Shown here one piece after another: positions 8,153 through 16,624 of a stretch of 64,000 nt of DNA. The notes below the pieces were generated by a model. It was given only the letters and a program-made list of their open reading frames with translations, was not told the DNA's origin and ran no database searches. The DNA is taken from contig NZ_CAMZOF010000001.1 in assembly GCF_947331435.1 (NCBI RefSeq), positions 186,001 to 250,000 on the forward strand. The letters are read 5' to 3'. This DNA is from Pelagibius sp. Alg239-R121 (GTDB lineage: Bacteria > Pseudomonadota > Alphaproteobacteria > Kiloniellales > Kiloniellaceae). Made by a program: the position numbers and the translations under genes. How positions within the stretch are numbered: position 1 is the first letter of the stretch; each line of letters starts with the position of its first letter.

Positions 8153-10453
8153 ATGCGAAGCGCCAACGAACGACCGCAAGCGAGCCGCGGTGTCGACCCA
8201 ACACCTGACCCCACAAACGAGGGCCTGATTAGCGAGTTTATGGAAGAGATGGAAGCAGATCTGGCGGCGGCCACGCAGCAGCAAGATGCCGGCGAACGCG
8301 GTGACGTCAGAAACACTGACGTTGGAAACAACAGCGAGATCAGAAACGGCGAGGGCGACCGCAACAACAATGGCGAACGTCAATCAAATGAGGGAATGGG
8401 GCGACGCGGTGATGACAGTAGGTCAGGAGGTGACAGGCCGCGTGGCGACGAGCCCGGAGGAGACGATTTCGAGGTCGTGATCGGTGAAGCACGGCCCATC
8501 GATGGAATAGGCTCCAACGAAGATCAACCGGACTGGGGTGGGGTAAACCAGACGCTACTGCGTCTCGGCGAGGCAAACTACGCTGATGGAATTAGCGAAG
8601 TATCAGAAGACCTGCCCAACGCGCGCGAAATCAGCAACGCTGTTGTGCAACAGACCGGGGACGAGCCCAATTCCTTTGGTCTCAGCGATCTCTTGTGGGT
8701 CTGGGGTCAGTTCGTCGATCACGACATCGATCTGACCGAGTCCGGAGAGACCGAATACACGCCCATCGCAGTGCCCGTCGGCGATCCAGCGTTCGATCCC
8801 AACGGCGAAGGCGATGCCACCATTCCCTTCTTCCGGGTCGATCCATCGGAGGGGACAGGCGAGTCCACACCGCGCGAATACGTCAACGAGATCACGGCCT
8901 TCATTGATGCTTCGATGGTTTACGGCTCTGACGAAGAGACGGCCGCCGCCCTACGCGCGGATGGCGGAAAACTGATCCTCGACGATGAAGAACTGCTGCA
9001 GATTACTGATGATGGGAACGTCCTCGCCGGAGATGTGCGGGCTGCCGAGAACGTCGCCCTCACCTCAATGCAGACACTCTTTGCCCGCGAGCATAACAGA
9101 TGGGTCGACGAACTCGCTGAAGCCAACCCAACCCTTAGTAATGACGAGCTCTATCAGGCGGCCCGCCAGATGGTGGAAGCGGAAATCCAGGCCATTACCT
9201 TCAACGAATTTCTGCCTCTATTGGTGGGCGCAGAAGCCATTGCCGCCTATGAAGGCTACGATGCGGCAGTCAATCCGGGAATTTCGGTCGAGTTTTCGAC
9301 GGCTGTTTTCCGATTCGGCCACAGCCTTCTATCGCCGGAAATTCAACGACTTGAAGAAGACGGTTCGGTGATTGATTCGGGCAATCTTGCCTTAAGCGAC
9401 GCCTTCTTCTCGCCGGAGGAAATTGCCGAGAACGGCGGCATTGATCCGATCCTTCGAGGTTTGGCCGATGGCACGGCGCAGGAGCTCGATACCCAGATCG
9501 TAGAAGACGTCCGCTCTGCCTTATTTGGCGCACCCGGCGACGGCGGCCTTGATCTCGCGGTTCTCAACATTGAACGCGGCCGCGATTTGGGCATGCCCAG
9601 CTACAACGACCTGCGCGAGGCCGTGGGCCTGGAACGGGCTGCAGACTTCAGCGACATCACCTCGGATGCCGAGCTGGCGACTGCATTGCAAGAAGTCTAC
9701 GGCGATGTTGACCTGGTCGAAGCCTGGATCGGCGGGTTGGCCGAAGACCCCTTTGGCGATGGCGTGGTCGGCGAACTCTTCGCCACCGTCATCATCGATC
9801 AGTTCGAGCGATTACGTGACGGCGACCCCTTCTGGAGCCAAGGCTCCGATCTTCCGGAGGAACAGCTGGCCGCACTCTGGGACACCAGCCTCGCCAATGT
9901 TATCGAATGGAACAGCGAAATCGAATCCATCCAGGACAACGCACTGTTGGCGTATAACCGCATCGGCGGAACGGGCGAGAATGATGATCTAACCGGCGCG
10001 TTGCCCGGCAATCTGGTTTCGTCCGATCTAATCCTTGGCCTTGCGGGTGATGATCTGCTCTCCGGCGGGGAAGGCGACGACCAGCTCGAAGGTGGCAAAG
10101 GACAGGATTCCTTATCGGGAGATGACGGCAATGACATCCTCTACGGTGATGACGGGCGCGATGAACTCTCGGGCGGTGCCGGAGACGATATGCTGACCGG
10201 CGGTAAAGACAGCGATACATTCATATTCACCGGTATCTTCGGTGACGACGTCATCACGGACTTTTCCACAGGCCGCGGCGAGGACGACGCCATTCTGGTC
10301 GAAAGCGATGTCTTTGCAGACGAGGCCGACCTTCTGGATGCCGCGGTACAGAGTGGTGAAGATGTCGTAGTCGAGTTCGGCGATGCCGGGTCGATCACCC
10401 TTGAGAGTTTCAACCTCGCCGACCTCAGTGAAAACGACTGGATGCTGATCTGA
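8153..10453 (+). CDS. Animal-type heme peroxidase with C-terminal RTX repeats (peroxicin-like)
   Basis: Large secreted heme peroxidase of the peroxidase-cyclooxygenase superfamily, about 766 residues. Order: a disordered, Asp/Gly/Asn/Arg-rich N-terminus (to about 120), then the catalytic domain with the distal-histidine motif WGQFVDHDIDLT (His about 190), the haem-side HNRW segment and the proximal-histidine motif FRFGHSLLSP, then LNIERGRDLGMPSYNDLR. At the C-terminus are about five Gly/Asp-rich nonapeptides (LSGGEGDD, LEGGKGQD, LSGDDGND, LYGDDGRD, LSGGAGDD) and a DTFIF block. RTX repeats bind calcium and mark type I secretion, but no type I exporter is in the window. ATG 8153 is preferred over ATG 8129 because GGAG is 8 nt upstream. 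Likely makes hypohalous acids or oxidises phenolics/iodide outside the cell. Confidence 0.93.
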   Translation: MRSANERPQASRGVDPTPDPTNEGLISEFMEEMEADLAAATQQQDAGERGDVRNTDVGNNSEIRNGEGDRNNNGERQSNEGMGRRGDDSRSGGDRPRGDEPGGDDFEVVIGEARPIDGIGSNEDQPDWGGVNQTLLRLGEANYADGISEVSEDLPNAREISNAVVQQTGDEPNSFGLSDLLWVWGQFVDHDIDLTESGETEYTPIAVPVGDPAFDPNGEGDATIPFFRVDPSEGTGESTPREYVNEITAFIDASMVYGSDEETAAALRADGGKLILDDEELLQITDDGNVLAGDVRAAENVALTSMQTLFAREHNRWVDELAEANPTLSNDELYQAARQMVEAEIQAITFNEFLPLLVGAEAIAAYEGYDAAVNPGISVEFSTAVFRFGHSLLSPEIQRLEEDGSVIDSGNLALSDAFFSPEEIAENGGIDPILRGLADGTAQELDTQIVEDVRSALFGAPGDGGLDLAVLNIERGRDLGMPSYNDLREAVGLERAADFSDITSDAELATALQEVYGDVDLVEAWIGGLAEDPFGDGVVGELFATVIIDQFERLRDGDPFWSQGSDLPEEQLAALWDTSLANVIEWNSEIESIQDNALLAYNRIGGTGENDDLTGALPGNLVSSDLILGLAGDDLLSGGEGDDQLEGGKGQDSLSGDDGNDILYGDDGRDELSGGAGDDMLTGGKDSDTFIFTGIFGDDVITDFSTGRGEDDAILVESDVFADEADLLDAAVQSGEDVVVEFGDAGSITLESFNLADLSENDWMLI

Positions 10454-10497
10454 CCGGTCCCTCTGGCAATTGACCGATCAGATGCGGCAGGAGGAGG

Positions 10498-10522
10498 GGG
10501 TCGGCGCAACCCGTCGACCCTC
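10498..10522 (+). terminator. GC-rich hairpin after the peroxidase gene
   Basis: GGGTCGGCG and CGTCGACCC form an imperfect stem about 45-70 bp after the peroxidase stop and before the regulator gene. No strong T-run, so weak support. Confidence 0.3.
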
Positions 10523-10563
10523 GCCTTCTCCCATTTAGAATCCACATTTACGGATCTCGACAA

Positions 10564-11238
10564 ATGAAGTTTTTACTTGTCGACGACGAAGCTGTGTTCG
10601 CCAGACAGATACAGGACGCAGCAAACAGGGAAGGCTTCACTCTGGACCTCGCCGTCAATGGCGCGGACGGCTATCTTCTCGGGCAGAGTGAACGCTACGA
10701 CGCTGTGATTCTCGACCTCGGCCTTCCGGTAAAGGATGGTGTCACCGTCTTACGGGAATGGCGCGCCGAAGGTATCACAACACCGGTGCTCATCCTGACC
10801 GCGCGTGGCCGCTGGCAAGACCGGGTCGATGGCCTGAACGCCGGCGCGGATGATTATTTGGTGAAGCCGTTTCAAACGGAAGAACTGGTGGCGCGTTTGC
10901 GGGCGCTGGTTCGCCGCTCGGTCGGCGCCGCGACTAGCGAGTTGAATTTCGCTGGTGTTTCGGTCAATACCGAAACCGGACGGGTCTTCCACCGGGACCA
11001 TGTCATCGAAGTAACCAATATCGAGCTCAAGCTGCTGACCGCCATGATGCTGAGGCCCGACAAGGTGCACAGCAAATTCGAGCTGGCGGAGAGGGTATAC
11101 GGTTACAACGAAGACCGGGGGTCCAACACCCTGGAGGTTTACATTGCACGGCTGCGCCAAAAGATTGACCGCACGTTCATCCGGACCATTCGCGGGCGTG
11201 GCTACACGATTGGGAACGCAGACTGCCCGGATCTCTGA
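10564..11238 (+). CDS. Two-component response regulator, OmpR/PhoB family (orphan)
   Basis: The 224-residue protein has a receiver domain (1-115) and a winged-helix DNA-binding domain (about 127-219). In the receiver: the acidic pocket VDDEA (7-9), phosphoacceptor Asp51 in ILDLGLP, the threonine of LTAR, and the lysine of VKPF. In the effector: the recognition helix region GSNTLEVYIARLRQKI and the terminal hairpin IRTIRGRGYTI. No histidine kinase gene is adjacent, so its partner is elsewhere. It follows the peroxidase gene by 110 bp on the same strand, which raises the possibility that it controls it; this is inference. Confidence 0.92.
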   Translation: MKFLLVDDEAVFARQIQDAANREGFTLDLAVNGADGYLLGQSERYDAVILDLGLPVKDGVTVLREWRAEGITTPVLILTARGRWQDRVDGLNAGADDYLVKPFQTEELVARLRALVRRSVGAATSELNFAGVSVNTETGRVFHRDHVIEVTNIELKLLTAMMLRPDKVHSKFELAERVYGYNEDRGSNTLEVYIARLRQKIDRTFIRTIRGRGYTIGNADCPDL

Positions 11239-11364
11239 CGTTTATGGTCAATCGAGCATAGGCCTGGCTGCAAAATACAAGAAGGAGTCGTTTTTCAAAC
11301 TTGCGTCGGAGAGCGCCTTCGGGATGAATCGCAGTCGATTCCTGCAGCAATAGAGACCGCACAC

Positions 11365-12024
11365 ATGCCAACCAGCACGAAAAGCATCGAACAGGATGCC
11401 GCCACTATGAAAACCTGGCTGGCCAATCGTCCGGACACAGAATCAGTGGCCAACTTCGTTCCAGGACCGGGCATTCAAAAGCTGGACCTGCGCTTCGACA
11501 TTGCGAAGGTGCGAGAGGCTTTGGGCCAAGCGCTAAAACAGGTCGACTTCAAGGGTGATTTGAGCAAGGGCTTTGGGGCTTTTTCCCTGACCCGCCGGCC
11601 GGGAGTCGAGGTGGAGACCGCAAACGACCTCTCCGGACGCTTCTATACCCGTGTCGACGAGAGCTACGAAGAGGTCTCCCGCGAAGACATCGTGGACGAG
11701 CATGCCTTTTGTGAATTCGTCCCGGGCTTCAAGGGGAGCTATTTCGAATTTATGCATCAAGAGCTGGTGAAGCGTTTTCCCATTGGCCGCATGCGCGTGC
11801 TTTCCAAGGGAACCTATAACTGCAACTCCTGGCATCGGGACCCGGAACCCCGGCTGCACATCCCGGTCATCACAAATCCAGGCGCCCTCTTCATCGTCAA
11901 TCATCACGTCACGCATCTTCCCGCTGACGGATCGGTGTATTTTACCGACACGCGCGGTTATCATACGGCTCTCAATGGCGGTGAGAGCCATCGCGTTCAC
12001 GTGGTGGCCGCCCTCCCTGGATAG
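11365..12024 (+). CDS. Aspartyl/asparaginyl beta-hydroxylase-family 2OG-Fe(II) dioxygenase
   Basis: 219-residue non-haem iron dioxygenase-like protein. The double-stranded beta-helix core shows an iron-binding HXD motif in NSWHRDPEPRLHIP (H157, D159), the arginine/histidine strand RLHIP (163-167), and the C-terminal half TRGYHTALN (H200), then GESHRVHVV. There H200 would be the third iron ligand and R210 would hold 2-oxoglutarate. This is the arrangement of the Asp/Asn beta-hydroxylase family (PF05118). Substrate unknown. The threonine aldolase gene starts 21 bp downstream on the same strand, so a shared operon is likely; a hydroxylase making a beta-hydroxy amino acid followed by an aldolase that splits such compounds would make chemical sense. 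Confidence 0.8.
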   Translation: MPTSTKSIEQDAATMKTWLANRPDTESVANFVPGPGIQKLDLRFDIAKVREALGQALKQVDFKGDLSKGFGAFSLTRRPGVEVETANDLSGRFYTRVDESYEEVSREDIVDEHAFCEFVPGFKGSYFEFMHQELVKRFPIGRMRVLSKGTYNCNSWHRDPEPRLHIPVITNPGALFIVNHHVTHLPADGSVYFTDTRGYHTALNGGESHRVHVVAALPG

Positions 12025-12045
12025 ATTCAAGAGGAAAAACGGCAG

Positions 12046-13152
12046 ATGGCGATGTACGAGGGTATGAAAGCAGATCAAGCGGCCGGTGCCGGAAGCAACC
12101 GACGGCGGATGATCGATCTGCGTAGCGATACGGTCACACGTCCCTCGGCCGGAATGCGTCAAGCCATGGCAGATGCCGAAGTCGGTGACGACGTTTATGG
12201 AGAGGACCCGACGGTTGACGCCCTGCAGGCCAAAGCCGCCGAGCTGCTGGGCAAAGAGGCTGGTCTTTTTCTGCCGACTGGAACTCAGAGCAATCTAGTC
12301 GGCCTCATGACCCATTGTCAGCGCGGCGAGGAATATATCGTCGGAGACTGTTATCACATCTTTCACGACGAAGCCGCTGGCGCAGCGGTGCTGGCCAGCA
12401 TTTCTCCCTGTCCGCTCATCACGGACGACAAAGGCGGTTTGAGCGTCGATGCTGTCCAAATGGCAATTAAGGCCGACGACCCGCACTATGCGATTTCTCG
12501 CCTGGTTTGCCTGGAGAACACGGTCAGCGGCCGGGTTCAGGATCAGGACACGATCGATGCTATCGCGGAAATGGCCCATAACCGCGGAATGAGCGTGCAT
12601 CTGGACGGGGCACGCCTGATGAATGCAGCGGTCGCCTCGAACTGCTCTCCTGCACACCTGGCCCGCAATGCGGACACGGTTTCGCTCTGTCTTTCCAAGG
12701 GTCTGGGGACACCGGTCGGTTCCGTCCTTTGCGGGCCGCGCGATTTCATCAACCGCGCCTTCAGAGCACGTAAGATGCTCGGCGGTGCCATGCGTCAGGT
12801 TGGTGTACTCGCTGCCTGCGGTCTCTATGCGCTCGAGCACAATATAGAACGTCTGGCCGACGACCATCGGCGCGCGACCCGCATGGCCGAAGGCCTTTCC
12901 CGCTTTCCGTCGCTGGGCGTCACCCACGATCCCGATCACACCAATATGCTGTTCGTCGAACCTCGGGATGAGGATCATGCGCCGCTACTCGAACATCTTG
13001 CCGGCGAAGGCATCGTATTCGCGGCCCAAAAGCCGGCGATCCGCCTGGTGACACATCTGGATATCAGCGACGAAGACGTGGAAACGGTGATAACAGCGGT
13101 CGGCGACTACTACGCCAAGGCCGGCAAAAGCTTGGCTGCGGCGGGTAGCTAA
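12046..13152 (+). CDS. ltaE: Low-specificity L-threonine aldolase-like enzyme
   Basis: PLP enzyme splitting beta-hydroxy-alpha-amino acids to glycine plus an aldehyde. The family begins at MIDLRSDTVTRPS (residue 22); the first 21 residues are a poorly conserved extension, so translation could also begin at the ATG at 12109. GAGG before 12046 supports the longer form. Landmarks: GDDVYGEDPTV (47-57), LENTVSGRV (157-164), HLDGARL (185-191) and the PLP lysine in CLSKGLGTPVG (K218). The 369-residue length fits the family. Placed 21 bp after the beta-hydroxylase-like gene, suggesting joint action on a hydroxylated amino acid. The stereo- and side-chain preference cannot be read from sequence. Confidence 0.88.
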   Translation: MAMYEGMKADQAAGAGSNRRRMIDLRSDTVTRPSAGMRQAMADAEVGDDVYGEDPTVDALQAKAAELLGKEAGLFLPTGTQSNLVGLMTHCQRGEEYIVGDCYHIFHDEAAGAAVLASISPCPLITDDKGGLSVDAVQMAIKADDPHYAISRLVCLENTVSGRVQDQDTIDAIAEMAHNRGMSVHLDGARLMNAAVASNCSPAHLARNADTVSLCLSKGLGTPVGSVLCGPRDFINRAFRARKMLGGAMRQVGVLAACGLYALEHNIERLADDHRRATRMAEGLSRFPSLGVTHDPDHTNMLFVEPRDEDHAPLLEHLAGEGIVFAAQKPAIRLVTHLDISDEDVETVITAVGDYYAKAGKSLAAAGS

Positions 13153-13242
13153 GTCGGCCGCGGAATGCTATGAAGCGATCAGGTTGCTCTGGACCCTGAG
13201 TTCCTTGAGTTCGTTCACTTCTCCCGCAGAGAGTTAAGACAC

Positions 13243-14166
13243 TTGTTAGACAGTCCGCAGATGAATACGGACAGAGCCTTCGCGCGTTACGAAGAGATTC
13301 GCCACAGGCTTCCCCTAGCCCGATTTCCATCTTCTTCGATTCAAGCACATGACCTTAGCGAGCTGGCGGGAGACTTCGATGTTTTCGTGTTGGATGCCTT
13401 CGGCGTCATAAACGTCGGCAATACGGAGGTGCCCGGCGCACCGGAAGCCATCGCTGCTTTGCAGGCTGTGGGGAAAACGACCTATGTCCTTACAAACGGC
13501 GCGACCTACAACGCAGCGGCGGCTCTGGCGAAGTACCGACGCCTGGGTTACAGCTTCGCGCCAGACCGGATTGTCGCCAGCCGCGATGTCCTGGCCAGCC
13601 ACATGACAGCCTATTCCCCCAATTTCAGATGGGGTTTCATGGCCAAACCAGACTCCAGGATTGAGGAGCTCTGCGCGCACCCCACTCTGTTGCAGGACAA
13701 CCCGGCCGTTTATGACGAGGTGGAGGGTTTCATCCTGCTTGCCAGTTCGGGCTGGACCACCGCACGACAGGAACGATTGATCGAGTCCTTGCTGAGAAAC
13801 AAACGTCCGGTCCTGGTGGGAAACCCTGATCTCGTAGCACCCCTGGAGGATTCTCTGTCCTACGAGCCCGGCTTTTTCGCCCATGATCTCGCGGACCGCA
13901 CGGGGTTAGAACCGCTCTTCTTTGGAAAGCCCTTCGCGAACGCCTTCGAGGAAGTGGCCAGACGCATCGAACGAGACCGCCCGGGCACGCCTGGCCATCG
14001 CGTCGCCATGGTAGGAGATACGCTGCATACCGACGTTCTGGGCGGGGCCGCCGCTGGCTTCCGGACAATCCTGGTCACCGATCATGGCCTCTTCAAGGGC
14101 CATGCGGTTTCACCCTATATCGCTGCTTCCGGCATAATGCCGGACTTTATCGTTCGAACAACCTGA
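13243..14166 (+). CDS. HAD-superfamily class IIA hydrolase
   Basis: Phosphatase-like protein of about 307 residues. Motif I is VFVLDAFGV (nucleophile D51); the usual second Asp of DXD is Phe here, as in the 'LDVWGV' group of class IIA proteins, so this may be normal for its sub-family. Motif II is VLTNGAT; motif III lysine is in FGKPFANAFE; motif IV is MVGDTLHTDVLGGAAAG. Substrates in this group include sugar phosphates and nucleotides, but none can be assigned. Start TTG 13243 has a GAGAG upstream; ATG 13261 is an alternative that would lose only six residues. Same strand as, and 90 bp after, the aldolase gene; convergent with the enamidase gene, the stops being about 9 bp apart. Confidence 0.82.
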   Translation: MLDSPQMNTDRAFARYEEIRHRLPLARFPSSSIQAHDLSELAGDFDVFVLDAFGVINVGNTEVPGAPEAIAALQAVGKTTYVLTNGATYNAAAALAKYRRLGYSFAPDRIVASRDVLASHMTAYSPNFRWGFMAKPDSRIEELCAHPTLLQDNPAVYDEVEGFILLASSGWTTARQERLIESLLRNKRPVLVGNPDLVAPLEDSLSYEPGFFAHDLADRTGLEPLFFGKPFANAFEEVARRIERDRPGTPGHRVAMVGDTLHTDVLGGAAAGFRTILVTDHGLFKGHAVSPYIAASGIMPDFIVRTT

Positions 14167-14175
14167 CTCTAGTGT

Positions 14176-15348
14176 TCAGGCCAATTCGGGTAGCGTTGTA
14201 GCGGGCGGCGTATTGCGGCTGCGCTGGCTGCGCACAATGCCGTCGATGATGGTCATACCGACGCCTGGCAAGTTGCCTTGTTCAACCGATTCCAACATGG
14301 TCTTCCCCGGGGCGTGCTGGGCGCGGTCCATGATGATGAAATCGGCGGATTTGCCTACTTCGATCAGACCGCAGTCGAGTTCGCGCATCCGCGCCGTGTT
14401 GCCGGTGGCGAAACAGAAGGCCGTCTCTGCGGGAACATCACCCAGGCTGGACAACATGGCGATCATGCGAAGTATCCCCAGGGGCTGAACGCCTGATCCC
14501 GCAGGTGCGTCGGTACCCAGGATCACACGTTCGACCTGATCCAATTCCCGGGCGGTACGCATGGCCAACAGAGCCGAGCGTTCGTTGCCGTTATGGACCA
14601 ACTCAATGCCTCGCGCGCATTGCTCACAGAGACAAACGATCTGATCGTCGGGCAAGGCGGTATGGCCGCCATTGATATGGCCAATGATATCCGCGTCAGC
14701 TTCCAGAACCACATCCTTATCGATCAGACCAGAGCCCGGGATGGAGGGGCCGCCGGTATGGATCGTGCTCTGGATGCCGTACTTACGCGCCCAGGCAACC
14801 ATTTCCTTGGCCCGATCACCAGCCTTCACGCTTCCCAGACCGACCTCACCCAGCAGCTTCACACCGGCCTCGGAAAGTTGCTTGAAGTCCTCTTCTTCCA
14901 TGCCTTCTTCGATAACCGGTGCACCAGCATGCACCTTTACGCCGGACGGGCGGAAGTTCTCGTACCAACGCTGTGAGGCGATGGCCATGGCCTTCAGACC
15001 AACAATATCCTTGGGGCGGCCGGGCAGATGAACCTCTCCTGCAGAAATCATGGAGGTGACACCGCCATGAAGACAACTGTCGATCCAGCTGATCTGTTGT
15101 TGGCGCGGCGTGTAGTCACCGATTACTGGATGTACGTGGCTGTCAATCAATCCCGGCGAGAGTGCAGTACCCTTGGCATCGACGACAACGTCGGCCTCAC
15201 CGATATCCACATCGGCTTCCTTGCCGAATGCCGCGATCCTGCCATCGATTGCGACGACGGTGTCCGCGTCGAGAATTGGTTGCTCGAGCGCGCCGCTCAA
15301 CAGCAATCCGATATTTTTGACAACAAGCTTGCTGCTGCTCTCCGCCAT
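14176..15348 (-). CDS. Enamidase-like metal-dependent amidohydrolase
   Basis: 390-residue amidohydrolase-superfamily enzyme that strongly resembles enamidase, which hydrolyses 6-oxo-tetrahydronicotinate to 2-formylglutarate in anaerobic nicotinate fermentation. All six metal-ligand positions of that enzyme can be placed: H71 and H73 (IDSHVHP), E168 (LGEVGLG, in place of the carbamylated Lys of other amidohydrolases), H197 (IHTGG), H224 (GHINGGH) and D280 (LGTDAPAG). Specific segments such as HGGVTSMISAG, PGRPKD, SGVQPLGILR, FATGNTARM and RSRNTPPA are also enamidase-like. No other nicotinate genes are nearby, so the substrate may be another cyclic enamide or lactam. Monocistronic on the minus strand. 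Confidence 0.85.
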   Translation of the reverse strand: MAESSSKLVVKNIGLLLSGALEQPILDADTVVAIDGRIAAFGKEADVDIGEADVVVDAKGTALSPGLIDSHVHPVIGDYTPRQQQISWIDSCLHGGVTSMISAGEVHLPGRPKDIVGLKAMAIASQRWYENFRPSGVKVHAGAPVIEEGMEEEDFKQLSEAGVKLLGEVGLGSVKAGDRAKEMVAWARKYGIQSTIHTGGPSIPGSGLIDKDVVLEADADIIGHINGGHTALPDDQIVCLCEQCARGIELVHNGNERSALLAMRTARELDQVERVILGTDAPAGSGVQPLGILRMIAMLSSLGDVPAETAFCFATGNTARMRELDCGLIEVGKSADFIIMDRAQHAPGKTMLESVEQGNLPGVGMTIIDGIVRSQRSRNTPPATTLPELA

Positions 15349-15796
15349 GGAACTCCCCCTGCATTTTCTTTGTTCGTTGCAAGCGTGACACTGCCCTTAC
15401 AGGGTGATGGAGCAAAACAAAAAGAGCAAGAAAAATAGCAACTTAAATGGGGAAACGCACTGACTTCGCGCAGAAGGTCGGATTGAAAATCAAACGATCA
15501 TGCTCTGCGAAAAATGACCATCACATCATGCGCAAATTGGAAACAAGCCGCCTCGGATATAATCCGAAACGGCTTGTCACACGGCGTACTTCCACGCAAA
15601 TACCGGTAAAGCCGATTATGCTGCCTTAGAACTTTCCGCGGAGGAATCGTTACGGCTCTGTCGCATTGTCGTGGACGAACGCAGCCGGATACGAGGACAT
15701 CGGTTTATGACGCTGCGAACTGGGCAAACTGGCGATGTAGTCGCAAGATGACTATTTGCCAAGAACGGTCGCCGGTGATGATGCGACAGATCCGTC
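15349..15796. other. Intergenic region with a strong hairpin
   Basis: Promoter side of the enamidase gene on the left and 3' side of the amino-acid binding-protein gene on the right. It contains the hairpin at 15543-15577. No convincing gene; a 60-codon plus-strand frame at 15447-15629 runs through the hairpin and has no family resemblance. Confidence 0.4.
15543..15577. terminator. Nested hairpin
   Basis: ACAAGCCG (15543-15550) pairs with CGGCTTGT (15570-15577), and inside it TCGGAT pairs with ATCCGA across ATA, giving a near-continuous stem of 14 bp. Probably a transcription end or boundary element between the enamidase gene and the amino-acid ABC operon; there is no T-run. Confidence 0.45.
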
Positions 15797-16597
15797 TCAA
15801 GAAAGAATGCTCTTTATCGGTTCCGCAGGTGATGGATCGAAGCCAATCAGGTCATTGAACAGCTTCGCCACAGTGCCGTCCGCCACCATTTTTGCACGTG
15901 TTGTGTTGACCGCTGTTACCAAATTCGGCTTCCCCTTCTTCACAGCCCAACCCATCTGGTATGGTGAGTGCAATCCACCGATGAGCTTTAGCGGCAGACC
16001 CGCCTTGGAAATCGAATAGGCGCCTGCGATTGAATCTGTCACCATTCCGTCGATCTGCTCGTTGACCGTATCCTGCATGGCCTCAACATCGGCCTTATAG
16101 TGTACTGCCTCGGCTCCCCAACCTTCGACCAGCGGCACAAAGATCGACGCCGTGATCGCGCCGATACGCTTGCCTGCTGTCGCCTCTGCACTGGCGATTT
16201 CGCTATCCTCACGAACAATCAGCTGTGCTCCAGACTCCAGCCAACCGTCACAGAAGGTGACTTGCTTTTGCCGCTCTTCGGTAATGCCCATAGCATTGCC
16301 GACGATATCGTACTGATCAGCCTCCAATGCAATCAGCATGGAATCCCACTTGATCACGACGGGCTTGTATTCGAGGTTCAGACGATCGGCGATCTCACCC
16401 ATGATCCGCATCTCTAGGCCGTCCAACACGCCGCTTGCATTGCGGAAGCTAAACGGCGGGAACGTGCCCTCGGTTGCCGAGCTCAAAACACCGGGCTCAA
16501 TGAGTTCAAGATCATCGGCGGCAAAAGCACGGGAGCCAATGACATAGGGCGCGGCCAAAGCAACGGCGCTACCTTTTAGAAATTGTCTGCGTTTCAT
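15797..16597 (-). CDS. Polar amino-acid-type ABC substrate-binding protein
   Basis: 266 residues with an N-terminal MKRRQFLKGSAVALAAPYV signal of twin-arginine-like form (KRRQFLK), cleaved near SRAFA-AD. The mature part belongs to solute-binding family 3: TEGTFPPFSFRN, DGLEMRIMGEIADRL, YDIVGNAMGITEERQKQVTF. It is the third gene of a leftward operon (ATPase, permease, binding protein). AAGGAGG directly upstream gives a very strong ribosome site, as expected for an abundant receptor. Ligand should be a small polar zwitterion; neighbouring amide-hydrolysing genes suggest an N-substituted amino acid or similar compound, which is inference. Confidence 0.9.
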   Translation of the reverse strand: MKRRQFLKGSAVALAAPYVIGSRAFAADDLELIEPGVLSSATEGTFPPFSFRNASGVLDGLEMRIMGEIADRLNLEYKPVVIKWDSMLIALEADQYDIVGNAMGITEERQKQVTFCDGWLESGAQLIVREDSEIASAEATAGKRIGAITASIFVPLVEGWGAEAVHYKADVEAMQDTVNEQIDGMVTDSIAGAYSISKAGLPLKLIGGLHSPYQMGWAVKKGKPNLVTAVNTTRAKMVADGTVAKLFNDLIGFDPSPAEPIKSILS

Positions 16598-16624
16598 GGG
16601 TTTCCTCCTTGTTAATTGCGATGA

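Noticed and set aside
7782-8216. 144-codon minus-strand frame before the peroxidase
   Set aside because: Overlaps the 5' end of the peroxidase gene, is Arg/Ser-rich in a way typical of chance frames in GC-rich DNA, and shows no domain.
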